A stretch of DNA of 64,000 nt from the NCBI RefSeq assembly GCF_012847335.1, contig NZ_JABBDX010000001.1, positions 248,001 through 312,000 on the forward strand, written 5' to 3'. The first letter of the stretch is position 1, and each line of letters starts with the position of its first letter. Below the pieces are notes generated by a model. It searched no databases. It saw only the letters and a list, made by a program, of their open reading frames with translations, and was not told where the DNA came from. This document shows, piece by piece, positions 27,509-37,388 of this stretch. The translations under genes and the position numbers were made by a program. Source of the DNA: Psychrobacter sp. MF31. GTDB taxonomy: Bacteria > Pseudomonadota > Gammaproteobacteria > Pseudomonadales > Moraxellaceae.

Positions 27509-28291
27509 ATGACTACGATAGCAACTGACGCGCTGTTAACGCTAAGCAATATCCGGATTCAATCAGGTCAAAAGCGGCTGCTTGATGTTGAAAAGCTTTG
27601 CCTGCCCAAGCAAAAACTGGTGGCGTTTATTGGTCCAAATGGCGCAGGAAAAAGCACGCTGCTTCACAGTATTTTAGGTCAGCATTCAAGCCTTGGGCTA
27701 AACACCTCGGGCGACATTTTAGCTCAAGGTCAGCCAATAAGTGAGGTACTGCAAGCCGGAAAAATTGCTTGGGTGGGTCAGCACGAGCGCTTTGAGTTGC
27801 CACTCACCGTCCTTGATTATGCGCTGCTTGGCGTGTCGCCCAATTTGGCTTGGTATCAGCGCCCAAATAAAGACCACGTCAAGCGCGCCAAGCACTTGCT
27901 GCAAGAGTTTGAATTATCAAGCCTGCTTGACTCGCGCGTTCAAAGCTTATCGGGCGGTGAAAAACAGCGCCTTGCCATCGTCCGCGCGCTCATGCAAGAT
28001 ACTGAGATTTTAATGTTTGATGAACCAACCAATCATTTAGACATTCGCCATCAGCGTTTTTTACTGAGCTATCTTCACGATTTGGTTCGGCATCGCCAAA
28101 AAAGCATTTTGGTCGTATTGCATGACTTGACGCATGCTCACCGATATACCGATGAGGTTGTGCTTCTTAGCCAAGGTCGCGTGGTCGCTCAAGGTGCTCC
28201 CGATACAGTGATGACTTGTCAGGTGTTAAGCGACGTTTATCAAGTTGATATCAACGCTCATTTAACGACGGATGGCATGGTATTTGTCTAA
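27509..28291 (+). CDS. hmuV: Heme ABC transporter ATP-binding protein HmuV
   Basis: 260 residues. Walker A is GPNGAGKST, the Q-loop lies in WVGQHERF, the ABC signature is LSGGEKQRLAIVRA, Walker B is ILMFDEPTNHLD, and the switch His is in VLHDLTHA. It powers heme import through HmuU. AAGG lies 8 bases before the ATG at 27509, favouring this start over the TTG two codons earlier. It is the last gene of the hmuSTUV run. Confidence 0.95.
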   Translation: MTTIATDALLTLSNIRIQSGQKRLLDVEKLCLPKQKLVAFIGPNGAGKSTLLHSILGQHSSLGLNTSGDILAQGQPISEVLQAGKIAWVGQHERFELPLTVLDYALLGVSPNLAWYQRPNKDHVKRAKHLLQEFELSSLLDSRVQSLSGGEKQRLAIVRALMQDTEILMFDEPTNHLDIRHQRFLLSYLHDLVRHRQKSILVVLHDLTHAHRYTDEVVLLSQGRVVAQGAPDTVMTCQVLSDVYQVDINAHLTTDGMVFV

Positions 28292-28387
28292 AGGAGTTTG
28301 CCGCGATTGACTTGTTTTTTAGCATAATTTACGACATGATGAGGTATTAGGAATAATATTATTCTATTTTGTGGTAAGGAGTGCCGA

Positions 28388-29398
28388 ATGCAATTGCTAG
28401 ATCAAACCGAAGTTCGTCAGCATTTAACCATCAATGCCGCAATCGATGCCATTGAGCAGCTACTGACGTTACAGCACCATCACCCAACTTGGGTCAACTC
28501 TCCAGAACGGCTTGTTATCCCAACGTTTAGCGAATCAAGCAATCATAGTCAAGGCTCGCATTTGTCCATGCCTGCCACTATTTTTGATGATAAAGAAGAA
28601 TTTGCGATTGTAAAGCTGGTGACCATTTGCCCTGACAATCCTAAACGTCATCTGCCAACCACCACCGCGACCATCACCGTATCGGACAATGCCACAGGAA
28701 AAATGCTTGCCATCATGGACGGCAGTTACATCACTGAGGTGAGAACCGCCGCGCTATCAGGAATTGCAACCAAGCTTATGGCAAAAACGGACTGTCAATC
28801 AGCAGCGGTTATTGGCTGCGGTGGCATGGCGTTTGAGCAGCTCAATGCCGTCTTAACCGTTCGCCCAAGCATCGACCGCGTTTATCTATGGAACAGAAGT
28901 CAGGACGGGGCAGCAGCATTTAAAGCCAAATTTGCAAAAGAGTATAATTTTGACAATATTGAGCTTATCGTTTGTCATGATATCAATGACGCTTTAAAAA
29001 ACGCGGACATTATTAATGTTGCAACGCGGTCAAATCAAGGCTTGTTTCATATAGATCAAATTAAAACAGACGCGCATATCAATGCTGTAGGCGCTTATTT
29101 GCCCTCAATGAAAGAGATCAGCAGCGAAGTTGTCGCCAAAAGCCAAGTCATTGTCGATGATATGGCAGGAAGCCAAGCTGAAGCAGGGGATTTGATTCAA
29201 GCTCAGCATGCCGGACAATGGGATTGGAATGATTTGATTGGGGATTTAAAAGCGCTTCTTATTTCGCCTAATAAAATCGATACCCAGAAGTTAACTTTAT
29301 TTAAATCCGTTGGCGCTGCAAGCTTTGATGCCGCAGTCGGGCTTTATATGGCAAAAAAAGCCACCAAAGCGTCGCTTGGATTGCAAACGGCTTGGTGA
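28388..29398 (+). CDS. Ornithine cyclodeaminase / mu-crystallin family oxidoreductase
   Basis: 336 residues with the family layout: an N-terminal substrate domain (MQLLDQTEVRQHLTINAAIDAIE), the ITEVRTAALSGIATKLMAK helix, and an NAD(P)-binding Rossmann motif GCGGMAFEQLNAV near residue 142. VDDMAGSQAEAGDL is the typical C-terminal block. Members deaminate ornithine to proline or reduce ketimines and alanine; the exact reaction cannot be told. AAGGAGTGCCGA precedes the ATG. An AT-rich TATTATTCTAT stretch upstream may hold its promoter. Monocistronic. Confidence 0.85.
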   Translation: MQLLDQTEVRQHLTINAAIDAIEQLLTLQHHHPTWVNSPERLVIPTFSESSNHSQGSHLSMPATIFDDKEEFAIVKLVTICPDNPKRHLPTTTATITVSDNATGKMLAIMDGSYITEVRTAALSGIATKLMAKTDCQSAAVIGCGGMAFEQLNAVLTVRPSIDRVYLWNRSQDGAAAFKAKFAKEYNFDNIELIVCHDINDALKNADIINVATRSNQGLFHIDQIKTDAHINAVGAYLPSMKEISSEVVAKSQVIVDDMAGSQAEAGDLIQAQHAGQWDWNDLIGDLKALLISPNKIDTQKLTLFKSVGAASFDAAVGLYMAKKATKASLGLQTAW

Positions 29399-29496
29399 CT
29401 TTTTTTAAGCTTTTTAGATAACTTTAAAATTATTATTGTTAACGTCAATGACGCTGTTATTGTTTTTTTGCTGTTATAGTTTTTAATCTATTTAAA

Positions 29497-29529
29497 AGCC
29501 GCCGTCAATGATTCACATTGGCAGCGGTT
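29497..29529 (-). terminator. Terminator after the small membrane protein gene
   Basis: ccgccgtcaatg (29499-29510) and cattggcagcgg (29516-29527) pair with one wobble and one mismatch. On the minus strand the stem is followed by GGCTTTTAAAT. Confidence 0.65.
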
Positions 29530-29542
29530 ATAAAATCTAATA

Positions 29543-29710
29543 TCAAACGCGGCTGTCGGTATCGCGGTCATGAATATTGCGTTTTTCTTCCAAGCGTTTT
29601 TTGCGGCTAGGGCTGATGCGATAAGTGAGGTAAGCAAAAACAGCCAGAACCAAAACAAACGCTGCGATATACATAAAAATCGATGAGCCAATAGTGGCAG
29701 AAGGTTCCAT
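29543..29710 (-). CDS. Small single-pass membrane protein
   Basis: 55 residues. One hydrophobic helix (about residues 10-30, FMYIAAFVLVLAVFAYL) is followed by a strongly charged tail, SPSRKKRLEEKRNIHDRDTD. The ATG at 29710 follows TTGGAGTG at a normal distance. It starts about 60 bp after the stop of the flavin oxidoreductase gene on the same strand, so co-transcription is possible. No known family. Confidence 0.6.
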   Translation of the reverse strand: MEPSATIGSSIFMYIAAFVLVLAVFAYLTYRISPSRKKRLEEKRNIHDRDTDSRV

Positions 29711-29770
29711 AGCAAGCACTCCAATAAAGTTTATCAATAAAAAGCTTACTAGAAATTATGCAATCGCGCT

Positions 29771-30784
29771 TTAGCTTTGTAAAGTAAACAAATTTAACTT
29801 TGGTATGAGTTTCAGTGACTGCAATCTTGCCTCTTGGTCAAACACATTGGCAGTGATGATCAGCTCATCGGGCTGATGCTGATTGAGAAATGCCGCAAGT
29901 TTTGGGCGAACACTGTCAGGCGCGCCAACAAAGGATACGGACAACGCGTTATCCACCATCATTTTCTCACTTTGACTCCAAATGGCGCTCATATCTTGAA
30001 CCGGCTTTGGCATCTGACCGCGCTCACCTCGGCGCAAACGCACAAAGCTTTGTTGAGCTGAGGTGAAATGATAATGTGCCGTAGTATCATCATTGGCAAG
30101 CAGCATGTTGGCAGCAAGCATCACATAAGGCGCTTGTAGATGGGCAGATGGCTTAAAATTTTCACGATAAGCTTGAATCGCTTGGCTCATCATCTGCGGC
30201 GCAAAATGGGAGGCAAACGCATAAGGTAGCCCTAAGTGTGCGGCAAGTGTTGCTCCAAATAATGACGATCCCAAAATCCAAATCGGCACGTTAGCTCCTG
30301 CCCCCGGAATCGCTTGCACCGGACTTGCTTGCGTGTCATTACTCAAAAAGAATTGTAATTCTTGGACATCTTGTGGGAAGCGCTCCGCGTCGTTCATCTG
30401 TCTGCGAAGGGCGCGAAAAGTGGCGCCATCAGTGCCAGGCGCGCGACCAAGTCCTAAATCGATGCGGTCGCCATATAAAGCTTGCAGCGTTCCGAATTGC
30501 TCAGCAATGGTTAGCGGCGCGTGGTTAGGAAGCATCACCCCGCCTGAGCCGATGCGAATGCGTTGAGTTTGGCTACCGATATGGGATAACAGTACCGCCG
30601 TTGCTGCACTGGCAATGCCTGGCATGTTGTGGTGCTCTGCCATCCAATAGCGATTCAAGCCAACCTCTTCTGCGCATTTGGCAATGCTAACGGTTTGGAA
30701 AATGCCGTCAGCGACCGTTTTACCTTGCGGCACAGGCGCTAAATCTAAAAAAGAAATAGGAAGGTTACGATGGTCTTGGGACAT
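29771..30784 (-). CDS. LLM class flavin-dependent oxidoreductase
   Basis: 337 residues of the bacterial luciferase-like monooxygenase superfamily. The opening [12 protein letters not shown], the block [22 protein letters not shown] and [22 protein letters not shown] are characteristic of the YhbW-like subgroup, as is [11 protein letters not shown]. Substrates are unknown; FMN is supplied by a reductase in trans. It is flanked by a divergent region and the CysB-like regulator on the same strand 177 bp upstream, which may link it to sulfur metabolism, although this is only contextual. Confidence 0.88.
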   Translation of the reverse strand: MSQDHRNLPISFLDLAPVPQGKTVADGIFQTVSIAKCAEEVGLNRYWMAEHHNMPGIASAATAVLLSHIGSQTQRIRIGSGGVMLPNHAPLTIAEQFGTLQALYGDRIDLGLGRAPGTDGATFRALRRQMNDAERFPQDVQELQFFLSNDTQASPVQAIPGAGANVPIWILGSSLFGATLAAHLGLPYAFASHFAPQMMSQAIQAYRENFKPSAHLQAPYVMLAANMLLANDDTTAHYHFTSAQQSFVRLRRGERGQMPKPVQDMSAIWSQSEKMMVDNALSVSFVGAPDSVRPKLAAFLNQHQPDELIITANVFDQEARLQSLKLIPKLNLFTLQS

Positions 30785-30961
30785 AGGTCACCTCATTCGT
30801 TGTTATTTATCTGCTAAAAAAACAGTATTAACTATAATGCGGTGACCGAAATGAAAATAAAGGCGATTGTTAATATCGATAACAAAAAACGGCGACTGCT
30901 CCGTCATTTATCCAAATTGAGATAAAGCTGTGCTTTAAAAAGGCAATTATTAAACAGGCAA

Positions 30962-31894
30962 TTATTTTTTATCAAATTGCTGCTGACAAAGCTCCATAAA
31001 CGCGCGACCATATTGGCGAATTTCAGCATCATCACGAACCGCCATCCAACTGGTAAAGCGACCAAAGTGGCTGACCGGAATGGCAGTTAAGTTTTGATAG
31101 TGGCTTGGTTCAAATGCCATTTCAGCAATGATACCAATACCAAGCCCAAGTCCCACATAGGTGCTAATCACGTCCGCATCAAGCGCTGCCAAAACGATAT
31201 CTGGCTCAAGTCCTGCATCACTAAAGGTTTTGTCAATAGCGCCGCGACCGGTAAAGCCGCCGTGATAAGTGATGATGGGGTAGCTGGCAAGCGTTGGCAA
31301 ATCGATATCTTCTTGACCAACCAACTCATGATCGCTTGGCACAATCACCCGATGCGTCCAGTCATAATAGCGATAGCAGCGCAAATAGCTGTTATGAAGC
31401 AGCGCTTCGGTCGCAATACCAATATCCGCCTGACCACGAATCACCATTTGCGCGATGGTTTCAGGATCTGCTTGCTGCAAAATTAAATTGACTTTGGGAA
31501 AGCGCTCTTTAAACGTTTTCACCACTTGCGGCAACACATATCGCGCTTGCGTGTGCGTCGTAGCGATGGTCAGCGTTCCAGTATTGGGATTGTTAAAATC
31601 AAGGCTTAAATTTTCAATCGTTCGGATTTCAGCAAAAATCGACTCGATATGGGGCATGAGCGCCATTCCCATTTCCGTAAGTCCCGTCAAGCGCTTACCT
31701 TGGCGAACAAAAACTTCGGTTTTAAGCTGATTTTCAAGGGCAGCGATGTGCTTTGACAAGCTTGATTGGCTAGTATGCAGCACGAGCGCCGCTTGGCTTA
31801 AATTATAGCCATTGACCACTGTGTGCCAAACCGTTTCAAGCTGCTTGAGCTGAATCTGTAGATGCCGCTGATTGACCACCATATCAATTGCCAT
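30962..31894 (-). CDS. CysB-like LysR family regulator
   Basis: 310 residues. The N-terminal winged helix includes LSQAALVLHTSQSSLSKHIAALE, and the effector domain has ATTHTQARYVLPQVV and ALDADVISTYVGLGLGIGI, both diagnostic of the CysB/Cbl subgroup that senses acetylserine and controls sulfur assimilation. AGGATAATTT precedes the ATG. No cys gene lies nearby; the neighbours are the flavin oxidoreductase and an unassigned 739 bp spacer. Confidence 0.85.
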   Translation of the reverse strand: MAIDMVVNQRHLQIQLKQLETVWHTVVNGYNLSQAALVLHTSQSSLSKHIAALENQLKTEVFVRQGKRLTGLTEMGMALMPHIESIFAEIRTIENLSLDFNNPNTGTLTIATTHTQARYVLPQVVKTFKERFPKVNLILQQADPETIAQMVIRGQADIGIATEALLHNSYLRCYRYYDWTHRVIVPSDHELVGQEDIDLPTLASYPIITYHGGFTGRGAIDKTFSDAGLEPDIVLAALDADVISTYVGLGLGIGIIAEMAFEPSHYQNLTAIPVSHFGRFTSWMAVRDDAEIRQYGRAFMELCQQQFDKK

Positions 31895-32633
31895 AAATTA
31901 TCCTAATTATAAAATAAAACGCCACAAGTCACTCAATGCCATACAAAAATAAGCCAGCTTTTAGCGCTTGGCTCGTTATTTTCGCAAAGGGCTAGTGTAA
32001 AGCAAAGCTATTATTCTTGTATATAATAAATAGTTATCAAATTATTTTATTTTGGAATATAAAATTAAAATATCAGTTAAAAAATCAAGACAAAGGATTC
32101 GGAAAATAATGGGTCAAAACTTTGATAATCAAATCATTCATAGTAATGTCGTCATTATTGCAGTCTAAATAAGGCATCATTGTTGAGCGATCTTAAAGCG
32201 ACCACGCTAAACTCAGGAAAGTCAGGAAAAATGCCGTGAATGAAAGAGCTTGTCTTGTTGCCGAATGGCAATAGGATAAAGCATAACGGTCACCTTAAGC
32301 GATAGTAATTAGCAGACATAAACTTGAATTAATTAGATCAAGCAAGATAGTTAATTTACTAAAATTATTAAAATTAAGTTGATTAAGAATTAATCTGATT
32401 TTACCTTTAATAAAATCGATAGCTTTGATTACTCACTATTACAATTAGTAATGCCAGCTTAACTTGTTGAATAAGAACAACGGCAAGTCGCAAAAAAATC
32501 ATGAAGATCGCTAGTCAATCCAAGCAATCTCAAGTACCATAATTCCATTTTGCGGTCGGCTCAAGACGGATGGCATCAGCACAGTTGCCAAAAGCAGGGA
32601 GCGGCTTTAGTTTTGATGGTTTGGTGATGTGAT
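31895..32633. other. Long intergenic region of unknown content
   Basis: 739 bp, AT-rich and without a supportable gene, between the divergent CysB-like and ampG genes. It contains a TATAAT at about 32022-32027 and a 19-codon frame at 32109-32168 preceded at a distance by AAGGA. I see no recognisable tRNA, repeat, hairpin terminator or family-specific motif. It could hold long regulatory regions, a small RNA or decayed sequence. Confidence 0.4.
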
Positions 32634-34256
32634 ATGACGGCTGTAAATCCTGTTCCGCCGGCGGCTTCTGAGAAAAAATCTTGGGGCAATGCCGCAAAAG
32701 CTTATCTTGATCGGCGCGCTATTATTATGCTTCTGCTTGGGTTTGCCGCTGGCATCCCGATTTTGCTGATTTTTTCAAGTTTGTCACTTTGGCTTCGTGA
32801 GGCAGGGGTAGATCGCAGCGTGGTGACGATGTTTAGTTGGGCGGCGCTTGGCTACTCGTTTAAGTTTATTTGGGCGCCCTTAGTTGATGCTGTGCCGTTT
32901 CCTATTTTAAATAAGCTGTTAGGTCGCAGGCGCAGTTGGATTTTGGTGTCGCAAGTGCTGATTATCCTAGCGATCTGTATGATGGCAAGCGTTAACCCGA
33001 TCAGTAGCGACAATTTAACATTGATGGCAATTGGTGCGGTGCTGCTTGGGTTTTCGTCCGCAACGCAAGATATTGTAGTGGATGCTTACCGAATTGAGCT
33101 TGCGCCACCAAGCTTGCAGTCGGTGCTGTCGGCAATGTACACGGCAGGGTATCGCCTTGGGATGATTGTGGCAGGAGCAGGAGCGCTGTATTTGGCGGAC
33201 TTTTTTGGCTCAACGGAAGCGGCCTACAACTATGAAGCTTGGCGAAATACCTACTTTATCATGGCAGCGGTGATGGGCGTTGGCGTCGTCACCACCTTGA
33301 TGATTCGTGAACCGGTTTCTAATCAAGTTCGCGAAGGCGTTTATATGCAAAAATCCGATTATGGTCGCTTGGTTGCGGTTTTTGCGTTGTCCGTCATTGG
33401 TTTTGTGATGGTGTTTGCCAATTTTGGCGCGCTGCTTCCTGAAACCGAAAGCGTTTTATTAGGCTTTTTATTTGAAACGATCCATTTGTCAGTCAGTTTA
33501 ATAGCGGCGCTAATTATTGGTGTGGCTTTGGTTAAAGTTGGCTTGGTACAAAAAAAGGTGGCTTATGCCACGTGGATTGAGCCGATTGCCGATTTTTTCC
33601 GCCGCTATGGTAAAAAAGCACTCTTGCTACTTGCGCTTATCGGCTTGTACCGTGTCTCCGACATTGTGGCAGGCGTGATTTCCAACGTTTTTTATCAAGA
33701 TATGGGCTTTAGCAAAACCGATATTGCTAATGCTGTAAAATTAGTTGGCGTGGTGATGGTGATTGCTGGCGGCTTTTTGGGCGGCATTTTGGCGCAAAAA
33801 ATGCGCATGATGCAAGCCATGATGGTTGGGGCGATTTTAGCTTGTGCGACCAACTTACTGTTTATCCTTTTAACTTATCATCCGGGCAGCTTAAGCTATC
33901 TTTATTTGGCGGTGATTGCCGATAATTTGGCGGCAGGGCTTGCAAGCGCAGTATTTATTGCCTTTTTGTCTGCGTTAACTTCGATCCGTTTTACTGCAGT
34001 TCAATACGCGATTTTTTCATCGCTGATGACGCTATTCCCGAAGGTTCTTGGCGGCTACTCAGGAACGATCGTTGATAATATGGGCTATCCGTTCTTTTTT
34101 GCCTTTACGTTTGCGATCGGCATTCCTATTTTGGTACTAGTATATTTAGCGGATAAATATATTGTCATTGTTGATAATGATAAAAACGAGGACGACTTGA
34201 CACAAGCCAATCCGTTACTTACCGATACCAACGAGCCGCCGCGAGCGGCTGAATAA
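32634..34256 (+). CDS. ampG: AmpG-like muropeptide MFS permease
   Basis: 540 residues with about 14 hydrophobic segments. AmpG imports GlcNAc-anhydroMurNAc peptides for cell-wall recycling. The opening LLLGFAAGIPILLIFSSLSLWLREAGVDRS and FKFIWAPLVD match AmpG, as do the GRRRSWIL loop and SATQDIVVDAYRIE. It is longer than E. coli AmpG (491), mainly in a central loop and a hydrophilic C-terminus (DDLTQANPLL). prmC follows 18 bp later. No good ribosome-binding site precedes the ATG. Confidence 0.87.
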   Translation: MTAVNPVPPAASEKKSWGNAAKAYLDRRAIIMLLLGFAAGIPILLIFSSLSLWLREAGVDRSVVTMFSWAALGYSFKFIWAPLVDAVPFPILNKLLGRRRSWILVSQVLIILAICMMASVNPISSDNLTLMAIGAVLLGFSSATQDIVVDAYRIELAPPSLQSVLSAMYTAGYRLGMIVAGAGALYLADFFGSTEAAYNYEAWRNTYFIMAAVMGVGVVTTLMIREPVSNQVREGVYMQKSDYGRLVAVFALSVIGFVMVFANFGALLPETESVLLGFLFETIHLSVSLIAALIIGVALVKVGLVQKKVAYATWIEPIADFFRRYGKKALLLLALIGLYRVSDIVAGVISNVFYQDMGFSKTDIANAVKLVGVVMVIAGGFLGGILAQKMRMMQAMMVGAILACATNLLFILLTYHPGSLSYLYLAVIADNLAAGLASAVFIAFLSALTSIRFTAVQYAIFSSLMTLFPKVLGGYSGTIVDNMGYPFFFAFTFAIGIPILVLVYLADKYIVIVDNDKNEDDLTQANPLLTDTNEPPRAAE

Positions 34257-34274
34257 AGGAAAATCCGTAACGTT

Positions 34275-35165
34275 ATGACCACGATTCGGCAGATTAAAAA
34301 AGAGGTTCAAGCTATCATTGATGGCGCAGTCAATCAAAACTTGCCCGCATTTTGGATTACCGATTGGCTGTTATTTGTCATTGATAAATCGTCAACGGCG
34401 CTGATTACGGAAAATGATTATGAGTTAACCCTTGATGAGCTTTCGCAGTTTTATTCCGGAATCAAACAAATGCAAAATGGTACGCCGCTTGCTTATTTAA
34501 CAGGAAAGCAAGCGTTTTGGCGGCATGAGTTTTTGGTCAACGAGCATACGCTAATCCCAAGACCCGATACCGAAATTTTAGTTGAAGCCGTGCTCAACTG
34601 GATTGAAAAAAACTGGGCTAAGCAAAATAATGAGCCAAGCGATTCACCAAAGCTGCTTGATTTAGGAACAGGATCGGGCTGTATTGCCATTAGCCTTGCC
34701 ACCGAAAAAGCGCTTCAAGGCTGGCAAGTCACGGCGGTGGATATTTCAAAAGACGCGTTGCTTGTTGCGGAAAAAAACGCCAAGCTAAACAACGCTCGCG
34801 TTAACTTTGTCCAAAGTTCTTGGTTTGCGGCGTTTGATAACGATGAAAGTTCGCTATTTGATGTGATTGTATCAAATCCGCCTTATATCGATGAAACGGA
34901 CAGCCATTTAACAGGGTTAACCGCCGAGCCAATAACAGCGCTGACGGCAAAAAATCAGGGCTTAGCCGACATTGATATTATCGTCCAAAACGCGCCGGAT
35001 TTTTTGCAAAATAATGGCTTATTAGCCATCGAACATGGCTTTGATCAAGGGATTAATGTCCGAAAACTATTTGAAAATCGCGGCTTTAGCACCATAACCA
35101 CGCTGAAAGATTTTGGGCAAAACGATCGGGTTACGCTTGGGGTTTGGGTCGGTAATAAGCAATAA
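34275..35165 (+). CDS. prmC: Release factor glutamine N5-methyltransferase PrmC
   Basis: 296 residues. PrmC methylates the Gln of the GGQ motif of release factors RF1 and RF2. The SAM-binding motif is LLDLGTGSGCIAISLA, the catalytic NPPY motif is VSNPPYIDE, and GTPLAYLTGKQAFW with RPDTEILVE are typical N-terminal family blocks. AAAGGAAAATCC precedes the ATG, and the gene starts 18 bp after ampG and ends 9 bp before moeB, so it is probably in an operon. Confidence 0.95.
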   Translation: MTTIRQIKKEVQAIIDGAVNQNLPAFWITDWLLFVIDKSSTALITENDYELTLDELSQFYSGIKQMQNGTPLAYLTGKQAFWRHEFLVNEHTLIPRPDTEILVEAVLNWIEKNWAKQNNEPSDSPKLLDLGTGSGCIAISLATEKALQGWQVTAVDISKDALLVAEKNAKLNNARVNFVQSSWFAAFDNDESSLFDVIVSNPPYIDETDSHLTGLTAEPITALTAKNQGLADIDIIVQNAPDFLQNNGLLAIEHGFDQGINVRKLFENRGFSTITTLKDFGQNDRVTLGVWVGNKQ

Positions 35166-35174
35166 ATAGGTGTG

Positions 35175-35957
35175 ATGATGACTGAAAGCTTATATGAGCT
35201 AAGTGACGATGAGCTGCTACGCTACTCGCGGCAAGTGCTGTTGTTGGGTTGGGATATCGATGCTCAAGTCAAGCTAAAATCGGCGCGAGTGGTGCTAATT
35301 GGTGCAGGCGGTTTGGGCTGTCCGGCATCCGAAACCTTGGTTCGGGCAGGCGTGGGCTTGGTTCATCTTATCGATGATGACAAGATTGAAATGAGTAATT
35401 TGCAGCGGCAAACGCTGTTTTTGCCAAAGGACATTGGTCAGTCAAAAGCGCTTACCGCGGCTAAAATGCTCAACGACATTAACCCGTTAATTAACGCTTT
35501 TGGTAGTACTGAGCGCTTAACGGATGATAATGCCTTTGAAGTTTTGACCCGATTTAGCGGCAAAATGCCTGATTTGCTGCTTGATTGTAGTGACAATTTT
35601 GCCACTCGTGATATGAGCAACCGCTTAAGCATCCGTTATCAATTACCATTGCTAAGCGCCTCTGCCATTGGCTTTCAAGGTCAGCTTGCGCTGTTTGAAC
35701 CCGACCAAAATAATGGCTGCTACCAGTGTATTTTTGGTGATAGTATCAGTGATGACAACCGAACTTGCGCCAATTCTGGTGTCCTTGCCAGCACCACGGC
35801 GATCATGGGAAATTTGCAAGCCAACTTAGCGCTGCAATATTTGGGGCTTGGCAACAATCCGCTTGCCAATAAACTGCTATTATGGGATGGCAAGCGCATG
35901 CAGCAGCGAGTGATGGGCTATAAAAAAGATTTGAATTGCTCAGCTTGTCAGCGCTAA
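35175..35957 (+). CDS. moeB: MoeB/ThiF-family sulfur-carrier adenylyltransferase
   Basis: 260 residues, an E1-like enzyme that adenylates the C-terminal Gly of MoaD or ThiS. The opening ELSDDELLRYSRQVLLLGWD, the ATP loop VVLIGAGGLGCPASETLVRAG, and the arginine in MSNLQRQTLF are classic. Two Cys pairs for zinc are present (CYQCIFG and CSAC near the C-terminus). AGGTGTG precedes the ATG pair. It follows prmC by 9 bp. MoeB versus ThiF cannot be separated from context because no moa or thi gene is near. Confidence 0.88.
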   Translation: MMTESLYELSDDELLRYSRQVLLLGWDIDAQVKLKSARVVLIGAGGLGCPASETLVRAGVGLVHLIDDDKIEMSNLQRQTLFLPKDIGQSKALTAAKMLNDINPLINAFGSTERLTDDNAFEVLTRFSGKMPDLLLDCSDNFATRDMSNRLSIRYQLPLLSASAIGFQGQLALFEPDQNNGCYQCIFGDSISDDNRTCANSGVLASTTAIMGNLQANLALQYLGLGNNPLANKLLLWDGKRMQQRVMGYKKDLNCSACQR

Positions 35958-36014
35958 TGGCGGCTAAAAGTCCTTTTTGAAAACCGTTTTAAAATAACCT
36001 AGAGCATAACAATT

Positions 36015-37355
36015 ATGAAACTGCATCGACCGCATTTATTCAAGCATACGCTCAATGTTGCCAATCGCGTCCGCCAAACCGCAAGTGTGACCGGATTGTC
36101 GCTGCTTCGGGTTGCTCAAGGCGAAAAGCCGGATGCCATGCTGCTTAAAGAAACTTTTGAGAAGCTTGGAACGACTTATATTAAAATCGGTCAGTTTATC
36201 GCCAGTACGCCGTCGTTGTTTCCGCGCCAATATGTCATGGCATTTCAAGATTGCTTAGACCAAACCACGCCGCTGCCGTTCAGCTATATCAAAAAAGTGC
36301 TTCAAGAAGAATTGGAAACCGACGGCAAATCGCTTAATGAGCTGTTTTTATCTATTGATGAAACACCGCTTGCCTCAGCGTCCATCGCCCAAGTTCACGC
36401 CGCAACGCTGCCAAATGGTGATGAGGTGGTGCTCAAAGTTCAAAAACCCGATGTGAAGACCATCATGCAAACCGATTTAGGCGTGCTGCATTTAACCACC
36501 AAAGTACTTGAAAAGCTCATGCCCTCAATGCGCTTTGCAAGCCTTGCACCGATCATTGATGAAATTCGTTTGCGAATGCTTGCCGAAACTGACTTTATTG
36601 CTGAGGCGCAAAATATCCGCGATTTTCAGCAGTTTTTAGCCGTATCGAACAACACGCGCGTGGTTGCGCCAAAAGTGGTTGAGCGCCTGACCACCGAGCG
36701 CGTGTTGACCATGAGCCGACTGCATGGCGTCTCGATGATTGATGAAGCGGCGATGCGCCAGTATTGCAGCGACCCTGCGCAAGTGATGGCGGACACGCTT
36801 AACACGTGGTTTGCAAGCTTGATGCTTTGCAACAGCTTTCATGCCGACTTGCACGCGGGCAATTTAATGCTGCTCAGTGACGGTCGGATTGGCTTTTTGG
36901 ATTTTGGCATTGTCGGCAAACTCAAAGCGGAAAGCTGGCGCGCTTGCCTTGCCATGATGCAAGCGCTACAAGACAGCGACTATCGCGCGATGGCGCAGGC
37001 CATGATTGACATGGAAATGACCCACGATAAAGACAATGTCGATGTTGAGGCGTTGGCAAATGACGTCGCTAAAATGATGCAAGCCGTTGCCGCTGATGAC
37101 AAAGCGTTTACCAGTGGCAAACCATTTAATACTAAAGAGCAAGCGGATGAATTAAATAAAATGATGCTTGAGATCGTCGAGGTCGGCAAGCGTCATGGTA
37201 TCCATTTCCCGCGTGATTTTGCGCTGCTTGCCAAGCAAATGCTGTATTTTGATCGCTTTTTGCAAGTGCTTGCCCCTGATATGGATATGTTTAGCGACAA
37301 CCGAATCCAAATCTTAGGTCAAGATGAGGCAGATTTGCCAAAACTGGTGTCATAA
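36015..37355 (+). CDS. ABC1/AarF/UbiB-family atypical kinase
   Basis: 446 residues of the ABC1 family, linked in the UbiB branch to ubiquinone synthesis and lipid handling. The family KxGQ motif is in YIKIGQFIAS, the Ala-rich loop in PLASASIAQVHAA, the VQKPDV lysine follows, and the catalytic FHADLHAGNLM and LDFGIVGKL segments are intact. It lacks the long C-terminal membrane helices of E. coli UbiB, so it may be a paralogue. It follows moeB by 57 bp. Confidence 0.87.
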   Translation: MKLHRPHLFKHTLNVANRVRQTASVTGLSLLRVAQGEKPDAMLLKETFEKLGTTYIKIGQFIASTPSLFPRQYVMAFQDCLDQTTPLPFSYIKKVLQEELETDGKSLNELFLSIDETPLASASIAQVHAATLPNGDEVVLKVQKPDVKTIMQTDLGVLHLTTKVLEKLMPSMRFASLAPIIDEIRLRMLAETDFIAEAQNIRDFQQFLAVSNNTRVVAPKVVERLTTERVLTMSRLHGVSMIDEAAMRQYCSDPAQVMADTLNTWFASLMLCNSFHADLHAGNLMLLSDGRIGFLDFGIVGKLKAESWRACLAMMQALQDSDYRAMAQAMIDMEMTHDKDNVDVEALANDVAKMMQAVAADDKAFTSGKPFNTKEQADELNKMMLEIVEVGKRHGIHFPRDFALLAKQMLYFDRFLQVLAPDMDMFSDNRIQILGQDEADLPKLVS

Positions 37356-37388
37356 CGCATTTTTTAATTCACTTTTATCACAAGGATT

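Noticed and set aside
29430-29470. Possible terminator after the ornithine cyclodeaminase gene
   Set aside because: The stem has a mismatch and almost no loop (AACGTCA/TGACGCT); the T-run is present, but pairing is marginal.
32109-32168. 19-codon frame beginning MGQNFDNQ in the ampG spacer
   Set aside because: AAGGA lies 12 bases away, the peptide has no hydrophobic or conserved pattern, and chance frames of this length are common.
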